DNA of 64,000 bases from Cribrihabitans_A pelagius (GTDB lineage: Bacteria > Pseudomonadota > Alphaproteobacteria > Rhodobacterales > Rhodobacteraceae): assembly GCF_048820915.1 (NCBI RefSeq), contig NZ_JBMERR010000024.1, positions 8,867-72,866 of the forward strand. The letters are read 5' to 3'. Position numbers and translations under genes: made by a program. Numbering within the stretch: the first letter of the stretch is position 1; every line of letters starts with the position of its first letter. Positions 45,521 to 55,362 of the stretch are shown in pieces. The notes beneath the pieces were generated by a model, which saw only the letters and a list, made by a program, of their open reading frames with translations, was not told the DNA's origin and ran no database searches.

Positions 45521-45557
45521 AAAAAAGCCGGCGGAGGGCGGCACGCGCACCTCCGCC
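45521..45557 (-). terminator. intrinsic terminator between bhcC and bhcD
   Basis: On the minus strand GGCGGAGG (45550-45557 side) pairs with CCTCCGCC (45530-45537 side) and is followed by GGCTTTTTTC. It sits within the bhc operon directly before the bhcD ribosome-binding site, so it probably reduces bhcD relative to bhcABC or acts as an attenuator. Confidence 0.65.
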
Positions 45558-45573
45558 AGTTCGGGGATCGTCC

Positions 45574-46743
45574 TCAGTAAGCCTTGCCGCGGGCCGAGAC
45601 CGGCCAAACGGTTTCAACCTTGCCGCCGCGCACGCCGACGTACCAGTCGTGCACATTGGCGGTGGGGTCGCAGTGGCCCGGCACCAGCTTCAGCTTCTCG
45701 CCAACCTTCAGCACGCCTTCGGGGTCGGCGATCACGCCATGCTCGTCCGAGCACTTGACGTATTCCACATCGTCGCGGCCAAAGATGAAGGGCAGGCCGC
45801 TGTCCACGGACTGCGCCTTCAGCCCGGCATCGCAGATCGCCTTGTCGGATTTGGCGTGGCTCATCACCTGGGTGAGTATGAAGAAGGCGTTCTCCCACTC
45901 GCCCTGGTCGATACGGTTGCCGTCCTTGTCGAGGATACGGCCATAGTCGGCATCCATGAAGGCGTAGGAGCCGCACTGCAGCTCGTTGTAAACGCCCGAG
46001 TTCGACTCGAAGTAGTAGGAGCCGGTGCCGCCGCCAGAGACCAGCTCGCACTCGATGCCTTCAGCCTTCAGCCCCTCGACGGCGTCTTTCACCTGGGCGA
46101 TGGCGACGTCCAGTTTGGCCTTGCGGTCCTCGTAGCTGTCCATGTGCTGCATCGCGCCCTGGTAGGCCTGGATGCCGCTGAACTTGAGGTTCTCGGCCGC
46201 CTGCACCGCTTTGGCTATCTCCACAACGGCCTCGGTGGTGGTCACACCGCAACGGCCTGCGCCGCAGTCGATTTCAACAAAGACTTCCAGCTCGGTGCCG
46301 TGCTTCTGCGCCGCCGCCGACAGATCGCTGACGTTGCCGATGTCATCGACGCAGACGATGGTGCGCGCGCCGAGCTTGGGCAGCTGCGCCAGCCGGTCGA
46401 TCTTCAAGGGATCGCGCACCTGGTTCGACACCAGAATGTCCTTGATGCCGCCGCGGGCAAAGACCTCGGCTTCCGAGACCTTCTGGCAGCAGACGCCCAC
46501 TGCGCCGCCCAGTTCCTCCTGCAGCTTGGCCACATCCACCGATTTGTGCATCTTGCCGTGCACCCGGTGGCGCATGCCGTGCGCCTTGGCGTAATCGCCC
46601 ATCTTCTTGATATTGCGCTCCAGCGCGTCCAGATCCAGCACCAGACAGGGGGTCTGGATGTCGGCCTCGTCCATGCCGGGCACCGCCGGGACGTCATAGC
46701 CCACGGTGAGTTCGTCGAAATTGGTCTGTGCGTTCATGGTCAT
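45574..46743 (-). CDS. bhcC: beta-hydroxyaspartate aldolase BhcC
   Basis: A 389-aa alanine-racemase-fold PLP enzyme of the D-threonine aldolase type. CLVLDLDALERNIKKMGDYA leads to HRVHGKMHKSVDVAK, where the first Lys of GKMHKS is the expected PLP lysine. The C-terminal metal site has VPGHCDPTANVHDWYVGVRG. In the cycle it condenses glyoxylate with glycine to erythro-beta-hydroxyaspartate. Start ATG 46743 (MTMNAQTNF) is preferred; ATG 46737 is also possible. It follows bhcB by 11 bp. Confidence 0.9.
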   Translation of the reverse strand: MTMNAQTNFDELTVGYDVPAVPGMDEADIQTPCLVLDLDALERNIKKMGDYAKAHGMRHRVHGKMHKSVDVAKLQEELGGAVGVCCQKVSEAEVFARGGIKDILVSNQVRDPLKIDRLAQLPKLGARTIVCVDDIGNVSDLSAAAQKHGTELEVFVEIDCGAGRCGVTTTEAVVEIAKAVQAAENLKFSGIQAYQGAMQHMDSYEDRKAKLDVAIAQVKDAVEGLKAEGIECELVSGGGTGSYYFESNSGVYNELQCGSYAFMDADYGRILDKDGNRIDQGEWENAFFILTQVMSHAKSDKAICDAGLKAQSVDSGLPFIFGRDDVEYVKCSDEHGVIADPEGVLKVGEKLKLVPGHCDPTANVHDWYVGVRGGKVETVWPVSARGKAY

Positions 46744-46754
46744 GTTCCCCAAAG

Positions 46755-47708
46755 TCAGCTGTTCATCCAGGGCAGCTTGTCGAGATCGACATTGCCGCCG
46801 GTAATGATCACGCCCACGCGTTTCCCCGCGAAGGCTTCCTTGTTTTTCAGAATTATGGCCAGCGGCACCGCGGACGATGGCTCCATCACCACCCGCAGGT
46901 GCTTCCAGATCAGCTTCATCGCGTCGATGATTTCGGCGTCCGATGCGGTGTAGATTTCGCTCACGTGGTTAGAGACGAAATGCCAGGTTAGATCCTTCAG
47001 CGGCACCAAGAGACCGTCGGCGATGGTCTTGGGCGCGTCATCGGCGATAATGTGCCCTGCCTTGAAGCTGCGGTAGGCATCATCGGCCTGTTCGGGTTCG
47101 GCCGCGATCACCTGGGTTTCCGGCGCCAGGGTCGCCAGGGTCAGGCAGGTGCCCGAGATCATGCCGCCGCCGCCGATGGGGGCCACTACCATGTCCAGCC
47201 CGCCGGTCTGCTCCACCAGTTCCTTGGCGCAGGTCCCCTGCCCCGCGATCACGCGGGGGTCGTTGTAGGGGTGCACAAAATCGCCGCCGGTTTCTGCCTG
47301 CACCTCGGCAAAGGTTTCTTCGCGCGATGAGGTCGAGGGCTCGCATTCGGTGATTTTGCCGCCATAACGGCGCACTGTGTCTTTCTTCGCTTGCGGCGCG
47401 GTGCGCGGCATCACCACGTTGCACGGGATACCCCGCAGCATCGCCGCATAAGACAGGCAGGATGCATGGTTGCCCGAAGAATGTGTCGCCACGCCCTTCT
47501 TTGCCTGTTCCTCATCCAGCCCGAACACCGCGTTGGTGGCGCCGCGCACCTTGAAGGCGCCCGGCTCCTGGAAGTTTTCGCATTTGAAGAACAGCTGACA
47601 GCCCGCCAGCTCGTTGAGGTAGTCCGAGGTGCGGACCGGGGTTTTGCGGATATGCGGTTTGATCCGCTCATGCGCGGCCAGCATGTCCTCGTAAGTTGGG
47701 ATCTGCAT
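46755..47708 (-). CDS. bhcB: beta-hydroxyaspartate dehydratase BhcB
   Basis: A 317-aa fold-type II PLP enzyme of the serine/threonine dehydratase family. The PLP lysine is in GAFKVRGATNAVF, the substrate loop is HSSGNHASCL, and the phosphate cup is GGGGMISG. It removes water from beta-hydroxyaspartate to give iminosuccinate for BhcD. ATG 47708 has AAGGAT just upstream. An alternative ATG at 47723 overlaps the bhcA stop as TGATG and would add five residues. Confidence 0.9.
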   Translation of the reverse strand: MQIPTYEDMLAAHERIKPHIRKTPVRTSDYLNELAGCQLFFKCENFQEPGAFKVRGATNAVFGLDEEQAKKGVATHSSGNHASCLSYAAMLRGIPCNVVMPRTAPQAKKDTVRRYGGKITECEPSTSSREETFAEVQAETGGDFVHPYNDPRVIAGQGTCAKELVEQTGGLDMVVAPIGGGGMISGTCLTLATLAPETQVIAAEPEQADDAYRSFKAGHIIADDAPKTIADGLLVPLKDLTWHFVSNHVSEIYTASDAEIIDAMKLIWKHLRVVMEPSSAVPLAIILKNKEAFAGKRVGVIITGGNVDLDKLPWMNS

Positions 47709-47722
47709 AGCGGTATCCTTCA

Positions 47723-48913
47723 TCACGCAGCGGCCTTGGCGCTGGCGCCATGGCTGCCCCGGTAATAGTCCTGCGCCGCGGCCACACCCGAGCCCAGTTT
47801 GATATCAAGGCCAAGGTCGGCCATCACCATCTCGGCGGTGGCAATGCCCGACAGGGTCATCACGTCGGTGAGGCTGCCAAGGTGGCCGATGCGGAACACC
47901 TTGCCCGCGACCTCCCCCAGACCGGTGCCGAAGGCGACGCCGTATTTCTCGGCCGCCAGGCTCACCACCTTGTTGGCGTCAAAACCGTCCGGCGTGCGGA
48001 TGGCGCTGACGCTGTCGGAGTAGACATCCGGGCTGTCTGCGCACAGCTCCAGCCCCCAGGCCTTGACCGCGGCGCGCACGCCTTCGGCAATCCGGTGGTG
48101 GCGGGCAAAGACGTTCTCAAGGCCCTCCTCCAGCAGCATATCACAGCTGAGCTTCAGACCGTTCAGCAATCCAACCGCCGGCGTGTAGGGGTAGGCGCTG
48201 TTCTCGTAGGATTTTCCCATGTCGCGGATATCGAAGAAGGTGCGCGGCAGGGTGGCGCCGGCCACTGCCTGCTTCGACTTGGGCGAAAACGCGGTGATGG
48301 CGAGGCCCGGCGGCAGCATGAAGCCCTTCTGCGAGCCGGCCACGGCGATATCGACGCCCCATTCGTCCATCCGGAAATCCATCGAGGCAATCGAGGAGAC
48401 GCCATCGACAAACAACAGCGCCGGGTGGCCGGCCGCATCCAGCGCGCGGCGCACGGCGGCAATGTCGGATTTCACGCCCGTCGCAGTCTCGTTATGGGTG
48501 GCGAGCACAACCTTGATTTCATGGGACTTGTCGGCGGTGAGGATTTCCTCGTAGCGGTCCGCCGGGATGCCGGCACCCCAGGCGGCTTCGACCACCTGCA
48601 CGTCCAGACCATGGCGCTGGCACATGTCGATCCAGCGGTGGCTGAACATGCCGTTGCGCGCCGCCAGCACCTTGTCGCCGGCGCAAAGCGTATTGGTGAT
48701 TGCAGTCTCCCAACCGCCGGTGCCGGTGGACGGGAAGACGAAGATTTCTGCCTGTTCACTCTTCAGCACTTTCTTCACGCCGGCCAAGGCCGGGTGCAGG
48801 ATCTGGCCGAAAAGCGGCGAGCGGTGGTCCAGCGTCGGCATGTCCACTGCCTTGCGAAGCACTTCGGGCATATTGGTCGGGCCGGGGATGAAAACCGGAT
48901 TCTGAAAGCTCAT
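47723..48913 (-). CDS. bhcA: aspartate-glyoxylate aminotransferase BhcA
   Basis: A 396-aa fold-type I aminotransferase of the serine-glyoxylate/alanine-glyoxylate class. Motifs are FIPGPTNMPEVLRKAVDMP, TLDHRSPLFG, FPSTGTGGWETAI, and the PLP lysine in VAGSQKGFMLPPG. It turns glyoxylate into glycine using aspartate, supplying glycine to BhcC. AGGAGG stands 7 nt before ATG 48913. It is the first gene of the bhc operon. Confidence 0.92.
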   Translation of the reverse strand: MSFQNPVFIPGPTNMPEVLRKAVDMPTLDHRSPLFGQILHPALAGVKKVLKSEQAEIFVFPSTGTGGWETAITNTLCAGDKVLAARNGMFSHRWIDMCQRHGLDVQVVEAAWGAGIPADRYEEILTADKSHEIKVVLATHNETATGVKSDIAAVRRALDAAGHPALLFVDGVSSIASMDFRMDEWGVDIAVAGSQKGFMLPPGLAITAFSPKSKQAVAGATLPRTFFDIRDMGKSYENSAYPYTPAVGLLNGLKLSCDMLLEEGLENVFARHHRIAEGVRAAVKAWGLELCADSPDVYSDSVSAIRTPDGFDANKVVSLAAEKYGVAFGTGLGEVAGKVFRIGHLGSLTDVMTLSGIATAEMVMADLGLDIKLGSGVAAAQDYYRGSHGASAKAAA

Positions 48914-49111
48914 AGCGCACCCTCCTGTGGCTGTTTCCTTCACTCTATATCTAGGCCACGCGCAGGGAAATTTTTTTGAAAAAATCTTTCATAACTGCAG
49001 AAAACCACCAATTCTCTTTATTATACAACATATTGTCTTTTTTCACTGTACAGAAGTGATTTTCATCAATATCCATAAGCAGCTTATCGTTTTCTTCGTG
49101 GAGGCCTGAAA
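48914..49111. promoter_or_regulatory. bhcA-bhcR divergent control region
   Basis: A markedly A/T-rich 198-bp gap between divergent bhcA and bhcR. It contains the small inverted repeat ACAACATATTGT (49025-49036; arms ACAA/TTGT). It must hold both promoters, and in Paracoccus BhcR is known to bind the equivalent region with glyoxylate as effector. The exact site here is not proven. Confidence 0.5.
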
Positions 49112-49945
49112 ATGCCGCAGCCGCCCCGCCGCAAGGGCCGCCCGAAAAGTTTCGATTCCACCAGCCGCCCGGCTACCATCCAGGCGCTCGACCGGGCGCT
49201 GGACGTGCTGGACGCGCTGGCCGGGGCCAGCGGCATGACCCTCACCCAGATCTCGGAGCAGCTCGGCCAGTCCCCGGCCACGATGTACAGGGTGCTGGCG
49301 ACGCTGGAGGCGCGCCAGATCGTCGAGATGGAGCCGCAGACCCAGACCTGGCACATCGGCGCCATGGCGTTCCGGCTCGGTTCCGCCTTCCTGCGCCGCT
49401 CCAGCGTGATCGAACGGGCGCGGCCGGTGATGCGGGAGTTGATGGAGGCCACGGGCGAGACCTCGAACCTCGGCATCGAAAGCGGCGGCGACGTGATGTT
49501 CGTGAGCCAGGTTGAGACGCATGAATCGATCCGCGCCTTCTTTCCGCCCGGCACCACTTCCCCGATGCATGCTTCGGGCATCGGCAAGGCGCTGCTCAGC
49601 TGTTTTGCGGAAGACCAGCTTACCCGCTTCCTGCGCGGCCGCCAGTTGCAGCAATTCACCACCAAGACGCTCACCGCGCCCGAGGCGCTGCGCGCGGATC
49701 TGGCGCAGATCCGCAGCCGCGGATGGTCCTTCGATGACGAGGAGAAAGCACCCGGAATGCGCTGCGTCGCGGCGCCGGTCTACGGGATGCAGGGCGAGGT
49801 GCTGGCGGGCATCTCCGTCTCCGGCCCGGCGGCACGGATGCCCGATGCCCGCATCAGCGAAATCGGCGCCCTGGTGAAGGGCGCCGCTGAGAAACTGTCG
49901 TTCGGTCTTGGTGCCCCGCTGGCCGATCCCGGCCCGCCCGGCTGA
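49112..49945 (+). CDS. bhcR: IclR-family regulator BhcR
   Basis: A 277-aa IclR-family regulator. The wHTH covers about residues 18-80 (ALDRALDVLDALAGASGMTL; SEQLGQSPATMYRVLATLE) and an effector domain follows (SGIGKALLSCF; DDEEKAPGMRCVAAPVY; VSGPAARMP). The divergent position next to bhcA identifies it as the glyoxylate-responsive activator of the beta-hydroxyaspartate cycle by analogy with Paracoccus denitrificans. Confidence 0.9.
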   Translation: MPQPPRRKGRPKSFDSTSRPATIQALDRALDVLDALAGASGMTLTQISEQLGQSPATMYRVLATLEARQIVEMEPQTQTWHIGAMAFRLGSAFLRRSSVIERARPVMRELMEATGETSNLGIESGGDVMFVSQVETHESIRAFFPPGTTSPMHASGIGKALLSCFAEDQLTRFLRGRQLQQFTTKTLTAPEALRADLAQIRSRGWSFDDEEKAPGMRCVAAPVYGMQGEVLAGISVSGPAARMPDARISEIGALVKGAAEKLSFGLGAPLADPGPPG

Positions 49946-49955
49946 CGTGCCGGGC
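49936..49955. terminator. hairpin between convergent bhcR and allE
   Basis: GCCCGGC and GCCGGGC form a perfect 7-bp stem with a TGACGT loop, overlapping the bhcR stop. No U-run follows. It is a candidate terminator by position only. Confidence 0.4.
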
Positions 49956-49972
49956 TCTGCCAGCCAGTAGCC

Positions 49973-50803
<831 letters not shown>

Positions 50804-50928
50804 GGCGCAGCCTTGTCTGAATAACATGCTGCCCTCATTGATACCCGGCTTCCGCGCACAACCAACTTATTTCCGTATCAATATTACCTGAAGGATTGTT
50901 TTGGTTTTTTTGATATACACTGCCGGCC

Positions 50929-52014
50929 TCAGCCCTGCCCGCCAATGTCCTCCGGCGCAATGGAGACGGATTTCACAATTGCATGGCACTCCACTCCGGG
51001 CGCCAGCCCCAGCGCCCCGGCCGAGCGCCGGGTGACCCGGGCCAGCACCCGGCCCGCAGGTGTCTGCAGCGCTACCATTGTGCCGGGACCCGCGCCGGTG
51101 CGGATGTGCTCCACCGTGCCGGGCAGGATATTGAGCGCCGACAGGCCCTCGGGGCGCTGGCGCGACAGGATCACCTCATGCGCGGCAATGCGGACCCGCA
51201 CCCTGCTGCCCGGCGCTTTGGAGATCTGCGGCAGGAACAGCGCCAGGCCGCCCGCGTCCAGCTCCGTCAGCCCGTCGGCGTGGTGGCGCAGGACCCGCGC
51301 CTGCAGCAGGGCCCCTGCCCCGCGCACGCCTGTCGGCAGCACCGTGGAATCCCCCAGCACCTCCGCCGCCGTGCCCTGCCGCTGCACCTTGCCGTCCTGC
51401 AGCACCACCACCGTGGTCGCCAGCCGCGCCACTTCCGCGGCGGAGTGGCTGACATAGAGGATGGGAATGCCGCCTTCGTCCCTGAGCCGTTCGAAATAGG
51501 GCAGGATCTCCGCCTTGCGGGCCTCGTCCAGCGCCGAGAGCGGCTCATCCGCAAGGATCAGCTGCGGCGCCGACAGCAGCGCGCGGCCAAGCGCCACCCG
51601 CTGCCTCTCCCCGCCCGACAACAGTCCCGGTCGGCGGAGCAGAAAATCGCCGATCCCCAGCAGCTCCGTCACCTTTTCCAGACTTTCGCGGCGGGCAGCG
51701 CGGGGGGCAAACCACTGGCCGTAAAGCAGGTTCTGCCGCACCGTCAGATGCGGGAACAGCCGCGCCTCCTGGAAGACATAGCCGATCCGGCGCCGGTGCG
51801 GCGGCAGCCAGTGTCCGGTTTCCGTGTCAAACAGCGCCTGTCCATCGAGCGCCACCCGCCCAGCATCGGGGCGCATCAGCCCCGCCACCGCGTTGATCAC
51901 CGTGGTCTTGCCTGCGCCCGAGCGGCCAAACAGCACCGTGACGCCCGGCGGCGCCTCGAACCGGACATCAAGCCCGAAGCCAGGCAACGCGTGGTGCAGC
52001 TCCACCGAGAGCAT
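50929..52014 (-). CDS. modC: molybdate ABC transporter ATP-binding protein ModC
   Basis: A 361-aa ABC ATPase. Walker A is GRSGAGKTT (about 30-38), the signature is LLSGGERQRVALGRALL, Walker B is LILADEPLSALD, and a C-terminal Mop/TOBE domain (about 290-360) binds molybdate. The ATG overlaps the modB stop by one base (TGATG). It energises molybdate uptake, and Mo is required by xanthine dehydrogenase in this window. Confidence 0.93.
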   Translation of the reverse strand: MLSVELHHALPGFGLDVRFEAPPGVTVLFGRSGAGKTTVINAVAGLMRPDAGRVALDGQALFDTETGHWLPPHRRRIGYVFQEARLFPHLTVRQNLLYGQWFAPRAARRESLEKVTELLGIGDFLLRRPGLLSGGERQRVALGRALLSAPQLILADEPLSALDEARKAEILPYFERLRDEGGIPILYVSHSAAEVARLATTVVVLQDGKVQRQGTAAEVLGDSTVLPTGVRGAGALLQARVLRHHADGLTELDAGGLALFLPQISKAPGSRVRVRIAAHEVILSRQRPEGLSALNILPGTVEHIRTGAGPGTMVALQTPAGRVLARVTRRSAGALGLAPGVECHAIVKSVSIAPEDIGGQG

Positions 52015-52718
52015 CAGCGCCCCCCCGCCCGCGCCGCCACCCTGCGGGCCAGCCACTCCGACAACACCAGCGCCGTCAGCGCCACCGCAACCGACACCAG
52101 CGTCAGGCGGAGTGCCGAAGCCTCGCCGCCCGGCACCTGCAAGAAGGTATAGATCGCCGAGGGCAGTGTCTGCGTCTGCCCTGGGATGCTGGAGACAAAG
52201 GTGATGGTGGCGCCAAACTCTCCCATCGCCTTGGCAAAGCCCAGGACCGTGCCCGCGATCACCCCCGGCAGGATCAGCGGCAGCGTCACGGTGGCAAAGA
52301 CCAGCCCCCGCGGCGCGCCAAGCGTGGCGGCGGCTTGTTCGAGCTTGGGGTCGACAGCCTCGATCGACAGGCGCATCGCGCGCACCATCAGCGGAAACGC
52401 CATGATCGCCGCGGCCAGCGCCGCGCCAGTCCAGCGGAAGGCCAGCACGATACCGAATTCCTGCAAAAAGCTGCCCAGCGGCCCCTGGGTCCCAAACAGC
52501 AGCAACAGCAGATAGCCGGTCACCACCGGCGGCAGGATCAGAGGCAGATGCACCAGGCTGTTCAGCAGCTGCCTGCCCGGAAACTGCCAGCGTGCGAGGG
52601 CGTATGCGGTGCTCAGCGCCAGAGGCAGCGCCGTCAGCGTGGCCCAAAAGGAGACCCGCAGCGACAACGCCACCGCCTGCCACTCCTGAGGTCCAAGCCA
52701 TGCAGCGAACCCGGTCAC
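52014..52718 (-). CDS. modB: molybdate ABC transporter permease ModB
   Basis: A 234-aa permease with five to six helices and the EAA-type loop EQAAATLGAPRGLVFATVTLP. HLPLILPPVVTGYLLL is typical of ModB. It forms the channel for molybdate with ModC and is coupled to modA (the start overlaps the modA 3' end by 4 bp). Confidence 0.93.
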   Translation of the reverse strand: MTGFAAWLGPQEWQAVALSLRVSFWATLTALPLALSTAYALARWQFPGRQLLNSLVHLPLILPPVVTGYLLLLLFGTQGPLGSFLQEFGIVLAFRWTGAALAAAIMAFPLMVRAMRLSIEAVDPKLEQAAATLGAPRGLVFATVTLPLILPGVIAGTVLGFAKAMGEFGATITFVSSIPGQTQTLPSAIYTFLQVPGGEASALRLTLVSVAVALTALVLSEWLARRVAARAGGR

Positions 52719-53533
52719 TTCGCCAGCACTCCGAAACCGTGGTCTTCGAAGATGCGCCGCGCCTGCGGACCGCGCAGAAAGGTCAGGAAATCTGCCACGA
52801 CGTCTGTATACCGGCCGGTCACCGGGGCGGCGGGATAGAGGATTGGCGGGTGGCTTTCCGGCGGGAAGCTGTAAACCACGGTCACCGCGTCACTCGCCGC
52901 CGCGTCTGTGGCGTAAACGATACCGAAGGGGGCCTCACCCGAGGCGACCAGCGCCAGGGCCGCGCGCACGTTGGCGGCCTGCGCGGTTTTTGGGGCGACC
53001 GCATCCCATTGGTCCAGCGATTCAAGTGCCGCCTTGCCATAGATGCCGGCCGGCACGGCATTCGCCAGCGCCATGGCCAGGCGGCCGTCCTGCAGCAAGC
53101 CGGTCAGCCCCGGCCCCTGTGCCAGATCAACACGCGGCGCGTCCCTGCCATGGGCGATCAGCACCAGGCGGTTGGTCAGAAGGTCATGCCGCGCCGCGGT
53201 CTCGATCAGCCCCTTGGCCTGCAGATGGTCCATCCAGCCCGGGTTGGCGGAGAGGAACACATCAGCCGGCGCACCCAGCCCGATCTGGCGCGCCAGCATC
53301 GGCGAGCCGCCGTATGACAGGATAACTTCAGTACCCGTCGTCGCTTCGAACTCTGCGGCAGCGGCATCCAGCGCGGTTTTCAAACTGGCCGCGGCGAATA
53401 CGGTGACTTCCCCCGCCAGTGCCAATCCGGGAGCGCACAGCAAGAAGAGCCCCAGCGCCAGGCGGGCAAAGCCGCGGCGTCTGGAGCCGCGGCTGATATG
53501 GCCCCGGCGGGCCGGGAAAGGCAGCAGGCGCAT
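52715..53533 (-). CDS. modA: molybdate-binding protein ModA
   Basis: A 272-aa periplasmic protein with a signal peptide ending about residue 41 (CAPGLALAGEVTVFAAASLK). It carries the ModA motif AASLKTALDAAAAEFE, YGGSPMLARQIGLGAPADVF and FLRGPQARRIFEDHGF. A pair of arginines before the hydrophobic core (SRRRGFARLALGL) weakly resembles a Tat signal. It captures molybdate for ModBC. Confidence 0.92.
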   Translation of the reverse strand: MRLLPFPARRGHISRGSRRRGFARLALGLFLLCAPGLALAGEVTVFAAASLKTALDAAAAEFEATTGTEVILSYGGSPMLARQIGLGAPADVFLSANPGWMDHLQAKGLIETAARHDLLTNRLVLIAHGRDAPRVDLAQGPGLTGLLQDGRLAMALANAVPAGIYGKAALESLDQWDAVAPKTAQAANVRAALALVASGEAPFGIVYATDAAASDAVTVVYSFPPESHPPILYPAAPVTGRYTDVVADFLTFLRGPQARRIFEDHGFGVLAK

Positions 53534-53587
53534 CGGACCCCGGTCACTTGGTGTGTCCCAAGGAAGTACCGCCGCGCGCGGGCCCGG

Positions 53588-53603
53588 GCAAACAGATATT
53601 TGC
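53588..53603. promoter_or_regulatory. inverted repeat upstream of modA
   Basis: GCAAA-CAGATA-TTTGC lies 55-70 bp upstream of the modA start, in the gap behind cheD. It could be a regulator site for mod (no modE gene is in the window). It does not match the ModE consensus well, so the assignment is weak. Confidence 0.25.
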
Positions 53604-53671
53604 TCCCTCGGCCACGGATTGAGAAATGCGATGTGTGCCGGGCGCGCCGCCGCCCGGGCGCAAAAAGCGGA

Positions 53672-54229
53672 TCAGAACAGCGTAACCGCACCTGCCCCTG
53701 CGGCCGCGGCAGGCGCCGGTGCCGGACGGGCCGCCGCGCGCTCCTGTTCGCCCAGCCGCCGGTCATCCTTGACCTGGGTCTGCTGTGCACTGCCGGAAAC
53801 CGCATGGAACCGCACCCGGCGCGCCGAAGTGCCGCCGACGCTCGAGGACACGCAAGGAATGCCCTCGTCGCGCAAGAACCGCTGCACGAATTCCGCATTC
53901 GAGGCCCCGATGTCCGAAAGGTTGACCGACATCTTGGCGCCACCGAAAACCTTGGCCTTCAGATTCGCGCGGTTGGCACCTTTCTTCATGATGCCGTTGA
54001 TCAGCAGTTCCATCGCGTGGATGCCATAGCGCGCGTTGGCGGCCCCTCCCTGACGGGCATTGGCGAGCAGGAAATGGTTCATCCCGCCTACCCCGCTCTC
54101 GGCATCGAAAATACAGGCTGCGATACAGGAGCCAAGCACCGTGGAGAATACCGTCCGCTGGTCGGTTGTCACGCGGTATTCCCCTTGCAGCACCGTAACA
54201 GTCGTGGAGTTTGTGAAAACAGAAGTCAA
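53672..54229 (-). CDS. cheD: chemoreceptor glutamine deamidase CheD
   Basis: A 185-aa CheD. Catalytic Cys35 is in TVLGSCIAACIFD and His52 in GGMNHFLLA, with the 17-residue spacing of the family. It deamidates receptor glutamines and assists adaptation. There is no ATG at the domain start. TTG 54229 is chosen because AGGAAGG lies 9 nt before it. It follows cheB on the minus strand. An Ala/Pro-rich tail is present at the C-terminus. Confidence 0.87.
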   Translation of the reverse strand: MTSVFTNSTTVTVLQGEYRVTTDQRTVFSTVLGSCIAACIFDAESGVGGMNHFLLANARQGGAANARYGIHAMELLINGIMKKGANRANLKAKVFGGAKMSVNLSDIGASNAEFVQRFLRDEGIPCVSSSVGGTSARRVRFHAVSGSAQQTQVKDDRRLGEQERAAARPAPAPAAAAGAGAVTLF

Positions 54230-54254
54230 AACGGTGATCCTTCCTGCGGTAGAT

Positions 54255-55274
54255 TCAGGCCTTGCAAGCCTGAAGAAGTGTTCCTGCCATCCGCGCCAGC
54301 GGCACCTGTTTCTGCGCTGCGCCCATGTCCCAGGCCACCCGCGGCATGCCGTAGACAACCGAGGTCTTTTCGTCCTGGGCAAAGGTCGTTGCCCCTGCCT
54401 TGCGCAGCTCCAGAAGACCACGGGCGCCGTCCTGTCCCATGCCGGTGAGAATGGTGGCGACGATGTCCCTTCCATATGGCACGGCAGAAGTGAACAGAGC
54501 GTCAACAGAGGGCGTATGGCCGGATATTGCCGGGCCTTCTTTCATCCTTAGGCTGAGCGGCTTGCGCCCGGAAAGCCCAAGGTGACGGCGCTGGCCCGCT
54601 GCAACATAGACATGGCCCGGCTCCAGCTTCACCCCGTCCTCGGCAGTGCGCACTTTGGCCGGGCAGATCCGGTCCAGGAGCGACACCAGCCCCTGGCCGA
54701 ATTTCCGCCCGGTATGCTGCACGATCAGTGTCGGCGGACAATCGAAGGGAAAACCGACAAGGACGCTGCGCAGGGCCTCGACACCGCCGGTGGAGGAGCC
54801 GATCAGGATCACTTTCTTGAAGGTCTTGGCCGCCGCTCCGCTGCGCGCCGCCGGGCTGCCGGCAGGGCTATGGCCGCGCCGCGGTGCCTTGACCATCATG
54901 TCGAAGTACTGCGCAAATTCCCGCGGATGTGCCGACTTTGTAAGCTCGAAAATACCGGCCCCCCTGTCCAGCAGGGGCGAGGACTTCCGCGCAGGCGTTG
55001 CTGCAGGATCATCCATCACCGACACCCAGCGGGTATCTATAGCGGAGAATAGCGCCATCATCATCTCGAATTCGGGCAGCTTGGTGAAGCCGTCCTCGAC
55101 AAAGGCAAATGCCGGCTGGCCCGCCTCGGCCTGGTTGTAAGCCATCATCAGGTTGTTGGCCAAAAAGACCTTCATGCCGGGATAAGCGGCTTCCATGTGG
55201 GTCTGCAGCGACCGGGCAAAGGTCCGGTCGGTGGTAATGATCAATAGGCTGAGAGAAGACAATGGGTTCCCCAA
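54255..55274 (-). CDS. cheB: CheB methylesterase with an atypical N-terminal domain
   Basis: A 339-aa protein. The C-terminal methylesterase (about residues 150-339) has the full catalytic triad: Ser161 in IGSSTGGVEAL, His187 in IVQHTGR and Asp282 in TGMGQDGARG. The N-terminal part (about 1-125) resembles a receiver in length but lacks the Asp-Asp pair at the first strand (LLIITTDRTF has one Asp only) and a LMDxxMP-type phosphorylation site, so control by CheA may be changed or lost. It removes receptor methyl groups for adaptation. Confidence 0.85.
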   Translation of the reverse strand: MGNPLSSLSLLIITTDRTFARSLQTHMEAAYPGMKVFLANNLMMAYNQAEAGQPAFAFVEDGFTKLPEFEMMMALFSAIDTRWVSVMDDPAATPARKSSPLLDRGAGIFELTKSAHPREFAQYFDMMVKAPRRGHSPAGSPAARSGAAAKTFKKVILIGSSTGGVEALRSVLVGFPFDCPPTLIVQHTGRKFGQGLVSLLDRICPAKVRTAEDGVKLEPGHVYVAAGQRRHLGLSGRKPLSLRMKEGPAISGHTPSVDALFTSAVPYGRDIVATILTGMGQDGARGLLELRKAGATTFAQDEKTSVVYGMPRVAWDMGAAQKQVPLARMAGTLLQACKA

Positions 55275-55362
55275 TTATCGCTGTGCGCGGCACGTGACGC
55301 CCGCGCAGGTTGCCAGAGTCTGGAAGGCGCCACCCCGCGGCGGCGCCTTCCGGATTTTCTTG

